In this document: positions 16,659 through 27,900 of the stretch, in pieces
How positions within the stretch are numbered: the stretch's first letter is position 1
Layout: each line of letters begins with the position of its first letter
From: Bacteroidales bacterium
GTDB lineage: Bacteria > Bacteroidota > Bacteroidia > Bacteroidales > M50B96
Direction of reading: 5' to 3'
NCBI GenBank assembly: GCA_021740905.1
Contig: JAIOYV010000015.1
Span: 22,119 to 86,118, forward strand
DNA: 64,000 nucleotides
Position numbers and translations under genes: made by a program
Notes under the pieces: model-generated
Database searches by the model: none
What the model saw: the letters and a program-made list of their open reading frames with translations, nothing else
Told to the model about the DNA's origin: nothing

Positions 16659-17546
16659 TTAACTACTTATTATGTCTGTTAACGAAGGAGCATCGGGAGA
16701 GTTCTTTTCCAAATGTTCATCAAGACGGTTTTGTAAGATATTTATAAAATCAGATACATCTCCAGGTTCTGGAGTTGTAACTCTTAAAAGGGCGGGTTCA
16801 AATTCAGTGTAGATGGTATCAACAAGAACTAAATTATTTTGGTTTTGATCTTTGTTGAATACAAGGTCATATAAAAACCAAGCAATATCTGCTTTAGATT
16901 TAGTTGTTGTTGGAAGACTTGGAAGGGTTTCAAAGAATGATTTTTGAAGGGCTACAGTTTGTTTCCTTTTCCAAGATTGAAAAATTCCACCTTTATATAA
17001 CATCTGAGGGATAAGCCTTTTTCTGGAGGAAGAAAGATAATCTGGTTTTGGATAATTATAAGCGGGTGGCCATTCAAAATCTATTGAAGGTTTATTAATA
17101 TAAGCTTCAAAAGGATTTCTCAGATTACCTGAAATATACACACCCTGTACTTCAAGTGAGACAAAATCAATTAATTGCCCCTTATGGTTATATTGAACTA
17201 AAACGAAATCAATATTCCCTGCGGACTGTCCATTTTTATCAGAGAGTTTAATTTCTGATAAAGAGGTCCAATTTGATTTTAGCCCAAACGCAAAATTAGC
17301 TGCATTTTCAATAATCAGCCATTCTTCTCTAAATCTGGTTGGACAAGTAATTACAGAAGTGTTATTGTGCCAAACACTACAAACTCCCAATGGATTGTTT
17401 GCTTTATCTTTTGTACAGTTTGGTACTTTGTTATTGAAAGGACATAACTTCTGTTCTCTATATCGCTGTGCTTTAGCACTTGTATTTCCAATTGGAAAGC
17501 CAAACACTTCGGCAAGTGGACTCTTATTTTCTTGATTTTTTGTCAT
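16659..17546 (-). CDS. NotI-like type II restriction endonuclease
   Basis: A protein of about 295 residues, from the ATG at 17544-17546. An in-frame TTG two codons earlier is less likely. The N-terminus LAEVFGFPIGNTSAKAQRYR, then CPFNNKVPNCTKD and PLGVCSVWH, matches the NotI family. Four cysteines (about 35, 44, 56, 68) fit the iron-binding Cys4 site known in NotI. A variant PD-(D/E)xK site is visible: IDFVLVQ (Asp about 113) and SLEVQGV (Glu about 132, Gln about 134), with a Glu 15 residues before the Asp. It should cut double-stranded DNA at a palindromic site. The paired enzyme is an adenine methylase, so the recognition site must contain adenine and cannot be NotI's own all-GC site. The leader GTTATCCAGTATTG begins at the R3 junction. 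Confidence 0.82.
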   Translation of the reverse strand: MTKNQENKSPLAEVFGFPIGNTSAKAQRYREQKLCPFNNKVPNCTKDKANNPLGVCSVWHNNTSVITCPTRFREEWLIIENAANFAFGLKSNWTSLSEIKLSDKNGQSAGNIDFVLVQYNHKGQLIDFVSLEVQGVYISGNLRNPFEAYINKPSIDFEWPPAYNYPKPDYLSSSRKRLIPQMLYKGGIFQSWKRKQTVALQKSFFETLPSLPTTTKSKADIAWFLYDLVFNKDQNQNNLVLVDTIYTEFEPALLRVTTPEPGDVSDFINILQNRLDEHLEKNSPDAPSLTDIISS

Positions 17547-17639
17547 ACTCAAAGATATGTTATTTAGTCAGCCGATAGAAAATTTGTACGAATTTTTAAC
17601 ATTGGCTTTTTTCAAGAGTCACAATCAATACTGGATAAC

Positions 17640-17827
17640 TACCCAGAAATGGGTCCCGAGACTCAATGGCATAGTAAAATATTTCGCATGTCCCGTATTT
17701 GTATCTGTGCTACTTTTCAATTCTGGTGTTGCTTATTAAGTTCATCGTGATGGTGTTCAATTCATTTACTTCCAAAAGGATCTAAAAGTTTGATTGGCAA
17801 AAGATATTTTGTCATTTAATTATCAAC
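17640..17827 (-). repeat. 188-bp direct repeat R3
   Basis: It is full-length similar to R1. The minus strand starts GTTGATAATTAA and ends CATTTCTGGGTA, next to the GTTATCC core at 17633-17639. The flanking leader of the NotI-like gene (17613-17639) is also similar to the leader of the outer-membrane protein gene (10807-10836), which shares TCAAGAG, CACAAT and GGATAAC in order. It marks the upstream end of the accessory gene blocks. Confidence 0.8.
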
Positions 17828-17915
17828 CACCCTCAGTTACCGGGTAATTGTAGAAAAGGAGCAATAGTTTAGGTGCGGCAATCGCAAATTTGAGATTGTC
17901 AACTTAGTATAAGAT

Positions 17916-17945
17916 AAAAGGCCAGTGTTTGAGCACCGGCCTTTC
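17916..17945. terminator. Hairpin terminator beyond the sorting-domain relic
   Basis: AAAAGGCCAGTG and CACCGGCCTTT form a stem with one mismatch, followed by T-rich sequence on the plus strand. It lies 25 bases beyond the stop codon of the relic at 17971 and resembles the terminator at 38664-38693, which serves a gene with the same C-terminus. Confidence 0.6.
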
Positions 17946-17970
17946 AATCTTTAATCGTCAAAATTGAAGG

Positions 17971-18075
17971 CTATTTTGCCACCTCCATCTCTTTCGTTTC
18001 TACAAAATCGTTGGCTACAAGTCGATAGAAATAAGTCCCAGTGACATATTCCTGTTCATCTACTTCTATAAAAGG
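17971..18075 (-). pseudogene. Orphan T9SS sorting-domain fragment
   Basis: The minus strand encodes 34 residues and a stop: PFIEVDEQEYVTGTYFYRLV, continuing ANDFVETKEMEVAK. This closely matches the extreme C-termini of the 2585- and 2591-aa peptidases (TGTYFYRLIANDFVETKQMEVGR region split across the two). Upstream of the proline the similarity stops and no signal peptide or ORF leads into it. It is the 3' stub of a deleted large surface-protein gene and still has its terminator. Confidence 0.8.
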
Positions 18076-18128
18076 CGAAACAATCCAATATGTCTTGTGG
18101 GTTATAAAAAAATAATATACTGTTTTAC

Positions 18129-18767
18129 TTATTGCTGATACACTTTATTTAAGGCTTCAGTTCGGTTTTGCACATGAAGCTTTTCGTAAATGTTGTGGAT
18201 GTGTCGCTTTACAGTTTCTTTCGAAATAAACAATTCCAGTGCTATTTCTTTATAAAGAAAGCCTTTGGAGAGAAAATCAAGGATTTCTTTTTCACGGTCG
18301 GTTAGTACTTCAACTGTTTCCGAGGGCTTGTTTTTTCGTTGCATTGAATCGACCACACGCCGGGCAATTTCGCTACTCATGGGCGACCCGCCCTCGTTGA
18401 GATCACGCACAGCCTCAAGAATCTGTGCCGGTGAGGTTCGTTTCAAAATATACCCTGATGCACCTGATCGCAAAGCATTAAAGATGTGGTCGTCGTCGTC
18501 ATATACCGTACACATCATAAATTGGGCATTGGGCATTAAGGGTTTAATTCGATCCATACATTCAATCCCATCCATTCCTGGGAGATGAATATCCATCAGT
18601 ACCACATCAATATCTTTGTCAGGCATATCTTCGAGGGCTGTTTCTGCATCCTCATAAACATGGATACATTCGAATCCTTCGGAGCCATTTATCAAAACGC
18701 GTAATGCATTTCGGATGTCATCGGTATCTTCAACAATGCTGACACTTATTTTCTTTTCGTTTATCAT
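18129..18767 (-). CDS. NarL/FixJ-family response regulator
   Basis: A 212-residue two-component regulator. The receiver domain (7-125) has the acidic pair in SIVEDTDD, the phosphoacceptor Asp59 in VVLMDIHLPGMDG, the conserved Thr/Ser position near Cys86-Thr87 and Lys109 in GYILKRTS. The LuxR-type helix-turn-helix lies at about 155-206 (LTDREKEILDFLSKGFLYKE, IALELFISKETVKRHIHNIY). It binds DNA as a dimer after phosphorylation. Its probable partner is the HisKA_3 kinase at 35679-38507, which is the only kinase in the window and belongs to the class that works with NarL-type regulators. A TATTTTTG box at 18772-18779 lies so close to the ATG that a very short leader is implied. Confidence 0.93.
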   Translation of the reverse strand: MINEKKISVSIVEDTDDIRNALRVLINGSEGFECIHVYEDAETALEDMPDKDIDVVLMDIHLPGMDGIECMDRIKPLMPNAQFMMCTVYDDDDHIFNALRSGASGYILKRTSPAQILEAVRDLNEGGSPMSSEIARRVVDSMQRKNKPSETVEVLTDREKEILDFLSKGFLYKEIALELFISKETVKRHIHNIYEKLHVQNRTEALNKVYQQ

Positions 18768-18922
18768 AGTACAAAAATATACCTGTTTTTATATATTTCC
18801 TGAAATCCTTTCAGATGCCATAAGATTCTGACATTCTGATGCAAACTTAAAAAATCATTTTAAATATGTAATATATAATTAAAAGAGATGAATTTCTATA
18901 CTTCTTATTGGGCTCAATTATT

Positions 18923-18954
18923 AAAGAGGCTGCCGAAAAAGTGGCAGCCTCTTT
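18923..18954. terminator. Rho-independent terminator of the giant gene
   Basis: AAAGAGGCTGCC and GGCAGCCTCTTT form a perfect 12-bp stem with an 8-base loop, flanked by A and T runs on both sides. It lies 20 bases beyond the stop codon at 18975 and separates the giant gene from the response regulator gene. Confidence 0.85.
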
Positions 18955-18974
18955 AATTTTTGCTTTCCAGAGGA

Positions 18975-21900
18975 TTATTTAATCAGGATAATCTTCTTTA
19001 TTACATATAGGGCTTCCACAGTAACTTTCACCTGGTACATGCCGGCCTGAAATTGACTGCCGTCCAATATTACGCTGTAGACTTGGTTTTCTGTAGCTTC
19101 TTCATTAAAAATTACATTGATCCTCTGACTTGAAACATTGAAGATTTCTACCAAAGCTTTATTGGTTTTAGCTAGTTCAAACTCAATGACAACTTTATCG
19201 GAAAATGGGTTCGGATATGTTTTTAATTTAATATCCTGTCCTTCAAATCCTTCAATATCAATAGAAGAGGGCAATAAGGCTGAAGAGAGACTGAGCGTTG
19301 GGCCACAATTTCTCCAATTCCAGTAAGTATATTCTGCACCAGCATTCACTTCATTAGCAATAAAGAAACCATTCATATATCCTGGGTCCGAACATGACGC
19401 ATTGCTTTTTACTTCAATCTCGCCGGCTGGTACATAAGCACTTACATTGAATGTGGTTCCTTTTGAGAATACTATTAATTTCCCCTTTTTCAAACTACCA
19501 TTTCCATTCCCACAGCTACTACTGATGCTATTATTGCTATTATAAGAAGAGCTACTGGATGAATTGCCTGAAGAATTTCCGCAAGAACTGCCAGAAGAAC
19601 TACTACCTGAAGAGTTCCCGGAAGAATTGCCACAAGAGTTCCCCGAAGAACTGCCAGTAGAATTTCCGGAAGAACTTCCGGAAGAACTGATAATAACATT
19701 TCCCGGAGCATAGGTTAAAGCCCCACCTGCGTTTACATTTTCGGGGGCATCTTCCATAACCGACCAGGAATCTGTTGAGATATTGTATTTCCAGAAATCT
19801 TCATCATTATTTCCCCTTAAGGCAAAGATAGATACCCCATCGACATTCACTAATGAAGCACCCGATTTTACATTTTCCGGAGCATCTTCCAATACCGACC
19901 ATGTATCCAACAAGATATTGTAACTCCAAAAGTCTTTTTCGTCATCGCCCCTATAGGCATAGATATAATTGTTTCCTGCATATAGAAGTGCTCCGCCATC
20001 TTTCACATTTTCAGGTGCATCATCCATAGCCGACCAGGAATCAGTTGAAATATCATATCTCCAAAAATCGACCTTATCGTTTCCGCGAAAGGCATATAGG
20101 TAATTTCCGCCTGCATATACAAGAGCCCCTCCATATTTTACATTTTCAGGCGTATCTTCCATGCCCATCCATGCATCTAAAGAAATATCATATCGCCAGA
20201 AGTCCTTTTCACAACCCCCTCTAAGACCATAAATATAGTTCCCACCTGCATAAACAAGCGCCCCGCCATTCTCTATATTTTCAGGTGCATCTTCCATATC
20301 GGTCCATGTATCTGTCGAAGTATCATATCTCCAAAAATCTTTTTTATCATTTCCCCTGAAGGCAAATATGTCATTCAGCCCGGCATAAACCATTGATCCT
20401 CCTCCGCCTACATATCCTGGTGCATCCTCCATATCTGTCCATGAATCGGATGAAAGGTCGTATCTCCAGAAGTCTTTATTCGAATCACCCCTGAACCCAT
20501 AAATGTAATTAGTTACTACAACTGGCGAATTGCCAGGAGGGATAACTGTAGGATTTGGATCTTCCCCCAGATAGAATACTACATTATACTGATCGGGGTT
20601 AATGATATTATATTGGTGGAATTTAGCTTCGTCCAATACTTTTACTTTTGTATCCTGCGTGAAAATGATCGCAATTGGATCGCAATTAGTAGAATTATTG
20701 GTGCTGATTTCTTCTATCTCAATTTCAGGACTTGTAAATGTTACGGTACATCCTCTGTCAATTTCAATTTTTCCAAACGCATTTCCGTTAATCGTGACAA
20801 CAGAATTCTTCTTGATTTTGATGTTGACATTATTATCGCTAACAGTGGTATTTGAATACTGGCTCACAGTTACAGTGCCATTGATAACCGGCTCTGAATT
20901 ATAGTACATGGTAGGTAGGGTGGATTCGGCTGGGTCGAATATTGCGGTAGTAACCACTGCATTTGAGTATATATCGATATTATCACCTTTTACAAACGAC
21001 CCGGGTCCATTGACTTCGGAATATTGTTTAATTATTATTTCCTCACCAATACCAGTTAAGCCAACTGAACCACTTTGGACATAGTTTCTCTTATCGAGCT
21101 TTAGGTCCTCAAAAGCAAGAATTGTGTACGAACTGATTAGCTCTTCTGGCGCAAAGATGTATTGAGCAACAGCATTCGAGACACATCCATTCAGGTCTGT
21201 AACGGTGACCGAATAATTGCCGGGATAGTCGGTAGCACTGGATAAGAAAATGGCTTGTGTGGTTTCGTTATTACTCCATAGATATTGATTCCCCAAAGTA
21301 GTTGAGTTGGCCGTTAAAGTCACTCCATTACAGAAATCATCAGCGGAGCTTGTTGTAATAGTTACCACAGGCAATGGATGAATTGTAACCGTAAATGAGC
21401 AAGCACTTGAATTTCCACTTGCATCGCTCACAGTCCAGCTAACTGCTGTTTCCCCCTCATTGAATGCCTGGCCATCCAGAGTGCCGGAACCCGTTGCAGT
21501 AGTTGCCCCTGAGAGAACAAAGCTGATTGCGACAGTGCCACAATTATCACTAAATGAGACTGGGTCAAACTCCCCGTTTGTAGCAGTATAATTATTGATT
21601 CCAGCTTGCAGTGCAGCGTCCTTACATCGGATTTGGTCAGCAGGGCAACTAACTATTGGGTCCATATTGTCGACCACAGTAGCAACTGCTGTTCCACTAT
21701 TGCTATTACTATTCACGTCGGTTACTGTTAGGGTTACTGTATTCGGCCCTATATCCAAACAAGTGAATTCCGTAATATCGAGAGACATTGAAGCAATGCC
21801 GAAATTATCGAATGAGCCATTATCAATCATCGAAATTGTAATGGAAGCTTGTCCCAATGCATCAAGATAAATCGTTACATCTTGTGTAATTACAGTAGGA

Positions 21901-24900
21901 GGAACATTGTCGCCAATGGTAAGATTTGAAATAGTTACAGAAGTCTCTGCCATGCAATTATTATTGTCGGACACAGTTACGCTATAGGTTCCGGCAGGCA
22001 GCGAGGATAAGTCCTCAGCACTTTGTCCATTGATCCAGACATATAGATATGGCGCTGTGCCTCCTTCAACGGTAAGGTCAATGGATCCATCGCTTGCAAA
22101 GTTGCTACTTGCATCCACGTGGGTTTCTGTCAGAGTTAACAAATTGGGTTCGGTTACGGTAATGGTCACATCGTCAGAACATCCATTGCCATCGATGACA
22201 TTGTATGTATAAGTGCCAGCGTTAACCGAGTATGTTCCTGTGCCGGAATATGAAGGTGTTCCACATGTTGCTGAAATAGTCACCGTTGAGCTTCCTCCGT
22301 TGCATAATATTGGGGTGAACGAAGCATCAGCAATTAATTCATCCGGTTCTGTTGTGGTAATGCTTTCAGTTACTGTCAGGCCAAGAAAATCTTTTACAGT
22401 AACCGTATATTGGCCGGCCGGCACATTGATGATTTGGCCACTATAAGCTGGATTATCCCACTCATAATTAATGGGAGGAACACCGCCGGTAACATCAACA
22501 GTAATTTCGCCATTACTTTCGCCGAAGCAAATTACATCTGTTGAGCTTAAAGTAACAGACATATTATTGAGCTGAATTTGCTGTTCATTGTCTGAGAAAT
22601 CGAATTCAATGGGCGTTACATTGATTACCCTTGCAATAATTTGGGCGTGTATATCGGATGTTGTCCATGGGGTACTCACAATATCAACGCTATTAATGAT
22701 TCCCGGAACTATTGAGATGGTTTGCTCAGAAAGGGTAGATTCTGCACCCTGGCCATTTACATAAATGAACTTTAACAGGCCACTCCCCATAGTTTGTCCC
22801 TCGTTAAGAACCGACGCCGTGAAAGTAAGCTGTTGTCCCATGTCAGGGGTCATATCTGAAGAGGAAACACTTAATACATGATAGTCGGGTGCATCACCAA
22901 CTAAGAAGGCCTTGGTAGCTTCGTTGTTCATTTCATCCACTTCATTTATCAATTCGGTATTATCTATAATAGCCCTGAAAACATGAATACCTGGAACTGC
23001 CGATGACCATAAATTTGGAATAGATACGGAATTCATGCCTCCAGCTGGTAAGCCGGGAACATCAGTTGAGTAGAGTACTGTATTGTCTACCTGTGTATAA
23101 AGTTCTATTTGACTAAAACCGGCACACCCAATATTTGTGTATGAAACATTAAATGAAATCTCCTCATTGATATCAGGATTAATATTTGATGGAGAGATAA
23201 ATGAAGAGAGGATTTTATAATCTGAGCTTTCTACTACATTGACAGTCAATATTATAATATTATTTGTTTCGTCAAGCTCCGGATAGAGATTGTTAGGATC
23301 GGCAGTCATGCGAACCTGATAAATGCCTGGATGTGGATAATAAAATGTATTTGGCAAGCCAATGGAACTTGGGCAACCACAGCTATTTCCGGCATATTGA
23401 GACGCAGTTCCGAGGTTGACCCATCCGGTAAGACCAGGTCCGCTTATTTCGAACTTAACCTGAAAATTGGATGCTTCGTAAATCCCAAGATTCCAATAGC
23501 CGATTTGCAGATCTGCAGGGCTGCAAAAATGTTGGGTTCCCTTGAATATGGGATCGCCGCCACAGTCGAGTTGTTCTAATTCAAACTCATAGCATAGAGA
23601 TGCAGAATATGCGTTGTTATTTTCGAATTCTTCAGGAACATCATTGTCTACATCTGCTGTCACTGTGAGTGTCCCAAAAGGAATAATGGGTACTGGTGTT
23701 ACCACCGATAATGGAAGACTTTGCCCTGAAGTAAGAGTAACAGTTACAGTTTCGGAAATAACTGTTCCAGCTACATCAAAGTCAACAGTGAATGGCGTGG
23801 TAACAGGAAGTTGACCGGCATTCATGATGATTGCACTCACCGTTATATTACCCGGAGATTGAGGGTCGGCAGGTGTTACATTAGTGTATTCACAGCCCAA
23901 TACCACAATGTCTGCCTGACAAGGTTGAAATACCAGGCTGATATCAGTATGATTATTTAGTTCTGACAGTTCCGTTACTAAATCCGGGATATCTGCTATT
24001 AGTTCAAATTTGTATACATCGGTACTCGTTGGAGTTGTGAACGGGAAACTCAATATTTGATCTTCATTTGGATCTAGATTTTGTATTGTTTGTGAAATAC
24101 TTGGGCTTTGAATTCCATTTACATAGATATTGTAATCACAGTTGAAATTACCAGTTGAAGCCAATCCAATATTCTTAATCGTAAAGTTGACCTCGTTATT
24201 TGACTGGCATTGCAAGCCATAAAGTACATTCCCTCCAAATACTGCAATATCAGGTAAGAGAGGAATAACAATAAGTGTTTTATAGGCTGTATTATTCAAC
24301 TCGTTCGATTCTACAATTATATCATAATAATCGATCGTAGAGCTAATGTAGCAGGAACCAGGGACCGACAAGGTTATTGAAGGCAACGGGATACTATAGG
24401 TTTCGCCGGAGCTTAATGCCGGAATTGAGAATTCTCCGGGTGAAGTGCCAGATGATAAGCCAATAAAAAGCGAGGTTGTTTGTGATATGGCCTGGCAATT
24501 ATTGTGGACATATACTGTTCCTGAGAATGAAGTTCCCACTGGAATAATGTAGTTGCCTTGGCCATTGGGGCTTATTCCGGTCAGGTCAATAGATACTGAA
24601 AGGTCAGTAGGGCAGATGTAAACAGGTGGAGAAAGAGTGAATGTTCCTGATTGGTTCCCGCCCAGGGTATTATCGGTAATTTCAACTGTATAGTTATATA
24701 AACCAGGCGTATTGGGAGTTGTGTAAGAGTAGCAGAAATCTCCATTTTCATTGGTATAACCGTTTATCTGCTGGCCAGTTTCGGTAATGGTTATTACAAC
24801 TTCTGCTCCTGCTACTGAGGGATCGAAATTCGGAATGCTCACATTTTCGTAGAAAGCACTTCCGCAAATCTGAATCACGGATCCTGCAGGGATGGTAGAT

Positions 24901-27900
24901 GGGACTGCATTTGTAGTTAACCCAACTGTACCCAAAGTTGCCAGGTTTCCGCAGATAAATGGCCTGATTGCCCTATTATCCAGTTCACTTGATTCATCAA
25001 GGACATCAAGCAGGTCAATGGTAACCTTAACAGGAACGAATGCTGCGATGCCTGGGGTTGTAACGAGATTGTTTACAACGGTGCTATGGCCAGCATTCAG
25101 ACCTAATATAGTCTGAGGAGGATAGATTGTATTTGAGAATACGTCCTTCATTTGCACCACAAAACTTCCGGCATTTATACTTGAATTGTTCCGTATCACT
25201 GCACTTACACTAACAGTGGAGCTTAAATCAGGATTATTGTCGCTGAAGCTAATATCGGAAGATAAAATCGCAACATTCACCTTGCCTACAAGATTAGGTG
25301 GAGTGACTGTTACATAAAACTGACAAGTGGATTCATTTCCTTCTTCATCAGTGGCATTATAAGTTACTATCGTTGATCCCACATTAAATAATTCTCCCGG
25401 CTGATGATTAGAAGTAAAGCTGCTGAGTGCGCAATTGTCGGTAGCGGTAGGTTCTACCCAACTGACATGTGCCCCCCATTGGCCAGGTTCAACTTCAGCA
25501 TCGATGGGTGCAGGACATCCTGATATGACAGGACTTTCGGTATCAACCACAGTAACAACTGCTGTTGCTGAACTGCTATTTCCGGAAGCATCTGTGGCGG
25601 TCAGTGTAACAGAGTGGGCTCCAACATCGGCACAAGTAAAGTTCATAATATCCAAAGCATAAGAGGCGATACCACAATTGTCGAAAGAACCATTATCGAT
25701 CATCGGAACTGTGATTGAAGCCTGTCCCAAAGCATCAAGATAGATGGTTACATTTTGGGTGATTACAGTTGGGAAGATTGCATCAACCACTGTTGTTGTT
25801 GCAGTTGCCGAAATAATATTTCCATTTACATCTGTGGCGGTCAGAGAAACTGTTTTTGCTCCAACATCGGCACATGTGAAATCCAGAATATCCAAATCAA
25901 TAGAGGCAATACCACAATTGTCCGACGATGTATTATGTATCATCGACTCTGTGATTGAAGCCTGCCCGGCTGCATCGAGATAGATTGTTGCATTTTGGGT
26001 GGTTACAGTTGGGAGGATTGCATCGACCACTGTTACTGTTGCTATTGCTGAATTAACATTTCCGTTTACATCGGTTACTGTCAATGTAACTATGTTTGTT
26101 CCAACATCGGCACAAGTGAAGTCCAGAAAATCCAAAGCATAAGTGTCGATACCACAATTATCGAATGAACTATTATCGATCATCGAAGTTGTGATTGAAG
26201 CCTGTCCTGAAGCATCGAGATTGATCGTTGCATTTTGGGTGAGTATAGTTGGTGGTTTCGCATCAAGCACAGATACTGTTGCAGTTTCAGAAACAGAATA
26301 TCCACCTGAAGCGCTTGCTGTAAGAGTAACCGTGGTTAGACCAATATCATTACAAGTGAATGAATTTGGAAGCACAGTAAGAGTATAGCTACAATTTCCA
26401 CTCGTTCCATTATCAACGTCCTCAGGAATAAGTAGTGCTTGTCCGTTTTCATCAAGATATACATCAGCATCCTTAGTAAGAACCGTAATCAATAGATTAG
26501 TACCATATTCATCGGCTCCAATATCTGGTGTGGTAAGGCTTCTTGTTTCTCCATCGATATCATCAGTGATACCAACAATAGGAGTACCAGCATCCTCTAA
26601 ATAGACATTTGAAGTATGTAAATCTATAGCTGAAATAAATGTAGGATCAACAGAAAGAGAATGATCATCTTTTCCGCTGACTATCTGTAAGTCAGCAAGG
26701 TTGGTTATATTACCGCTCCAATAGGCAAGGTTGGTACCTGTTGTGTAGTAATCATTATAATCAGATGAAACTATTCCATCAGGATAATAAATGACTGTTG
26801 AAAATCCACCACTCGAATTCATAAATATATTATTTTTTAGACTCAGATTACCACCACTTTCTTGGCGTAGGGCACTTGAGGATGTAGGACCTCCTGTGAT
26901 ATTGATTGAATTGTAGTACACATTAAGATAAAAAGAGGCGAATACATGCATTCCATCCCAATCACTGGTGCCGGTACCAGTTAGGCTAATAAAATTATTT
27001 GCAATTAAACCCGGGTTGACAGCAGTTGCATCACAGCTATATATATACATACCTTTTTTGTAGTTTGTTCCATGAATATTGACTTTGTTTCCAACTACAT
27101 GAATATTGTCACAATTGCTGAAATATGAGCCAGTGACATAGGACCCACCAATCTGGTTATCTACTATATTGTTATCAAATTGGATTGAATTCTGATACTG
27201 GAAAAAGACTCCATATTTATAAAAATCTATTTCATTTCCTATAAAGACATTGCCTTGAGCAAGAGATGATGAACTTGCACCATTACAATAAATTCCATAA
27301 TTACCACCTCCTATAGCATTGTTCTCAAATGTATTATATTGGTTTAATGCTCCTGAATCTAAGACCACTGCACGTGAATAGCTGCTGGTTAATTGGTTGC
27401 ATTGAATTAGATTGTTTTCAAAAACATTATGTTCTGCTCCATTTGTTAAATGAACAGCATAAGCGTAATTAGTTCCGGCAGCTTTAATGGTGAGATTCTT
27501 AAATGAAATGTATTCGGCCCCATCAAGTTTAACAACCCAATTATCTGCTTGACTGCTTGCACTATATTGAATTACTACATCCGTATTATCACCACTTGAA
27601 GATTGAAAGGTTATAGTATTTATGGTAGAAACTCCCGAAACCTGTCCTATTGCTATCTGCTCAGGATATGTTCCACTTTCAACATTAAACACAACAGGGC
27701 CGGCTATACCACAATCTTGTAGCTGTGACACTGCTGATGCAAAATCGGTAAAATCAAGAGAAGAAACTCCAATTGTATATGTACCTGATAATAGATTACA
27801 AATATTTATCTCAGCTTCTGTGGCATCGTTTAAGGCATACCCATCAGTTTGTCCGTTGGGAATTTCCGTCCATGCTTTCAGCTGTGTAAGTCCTAATGTG

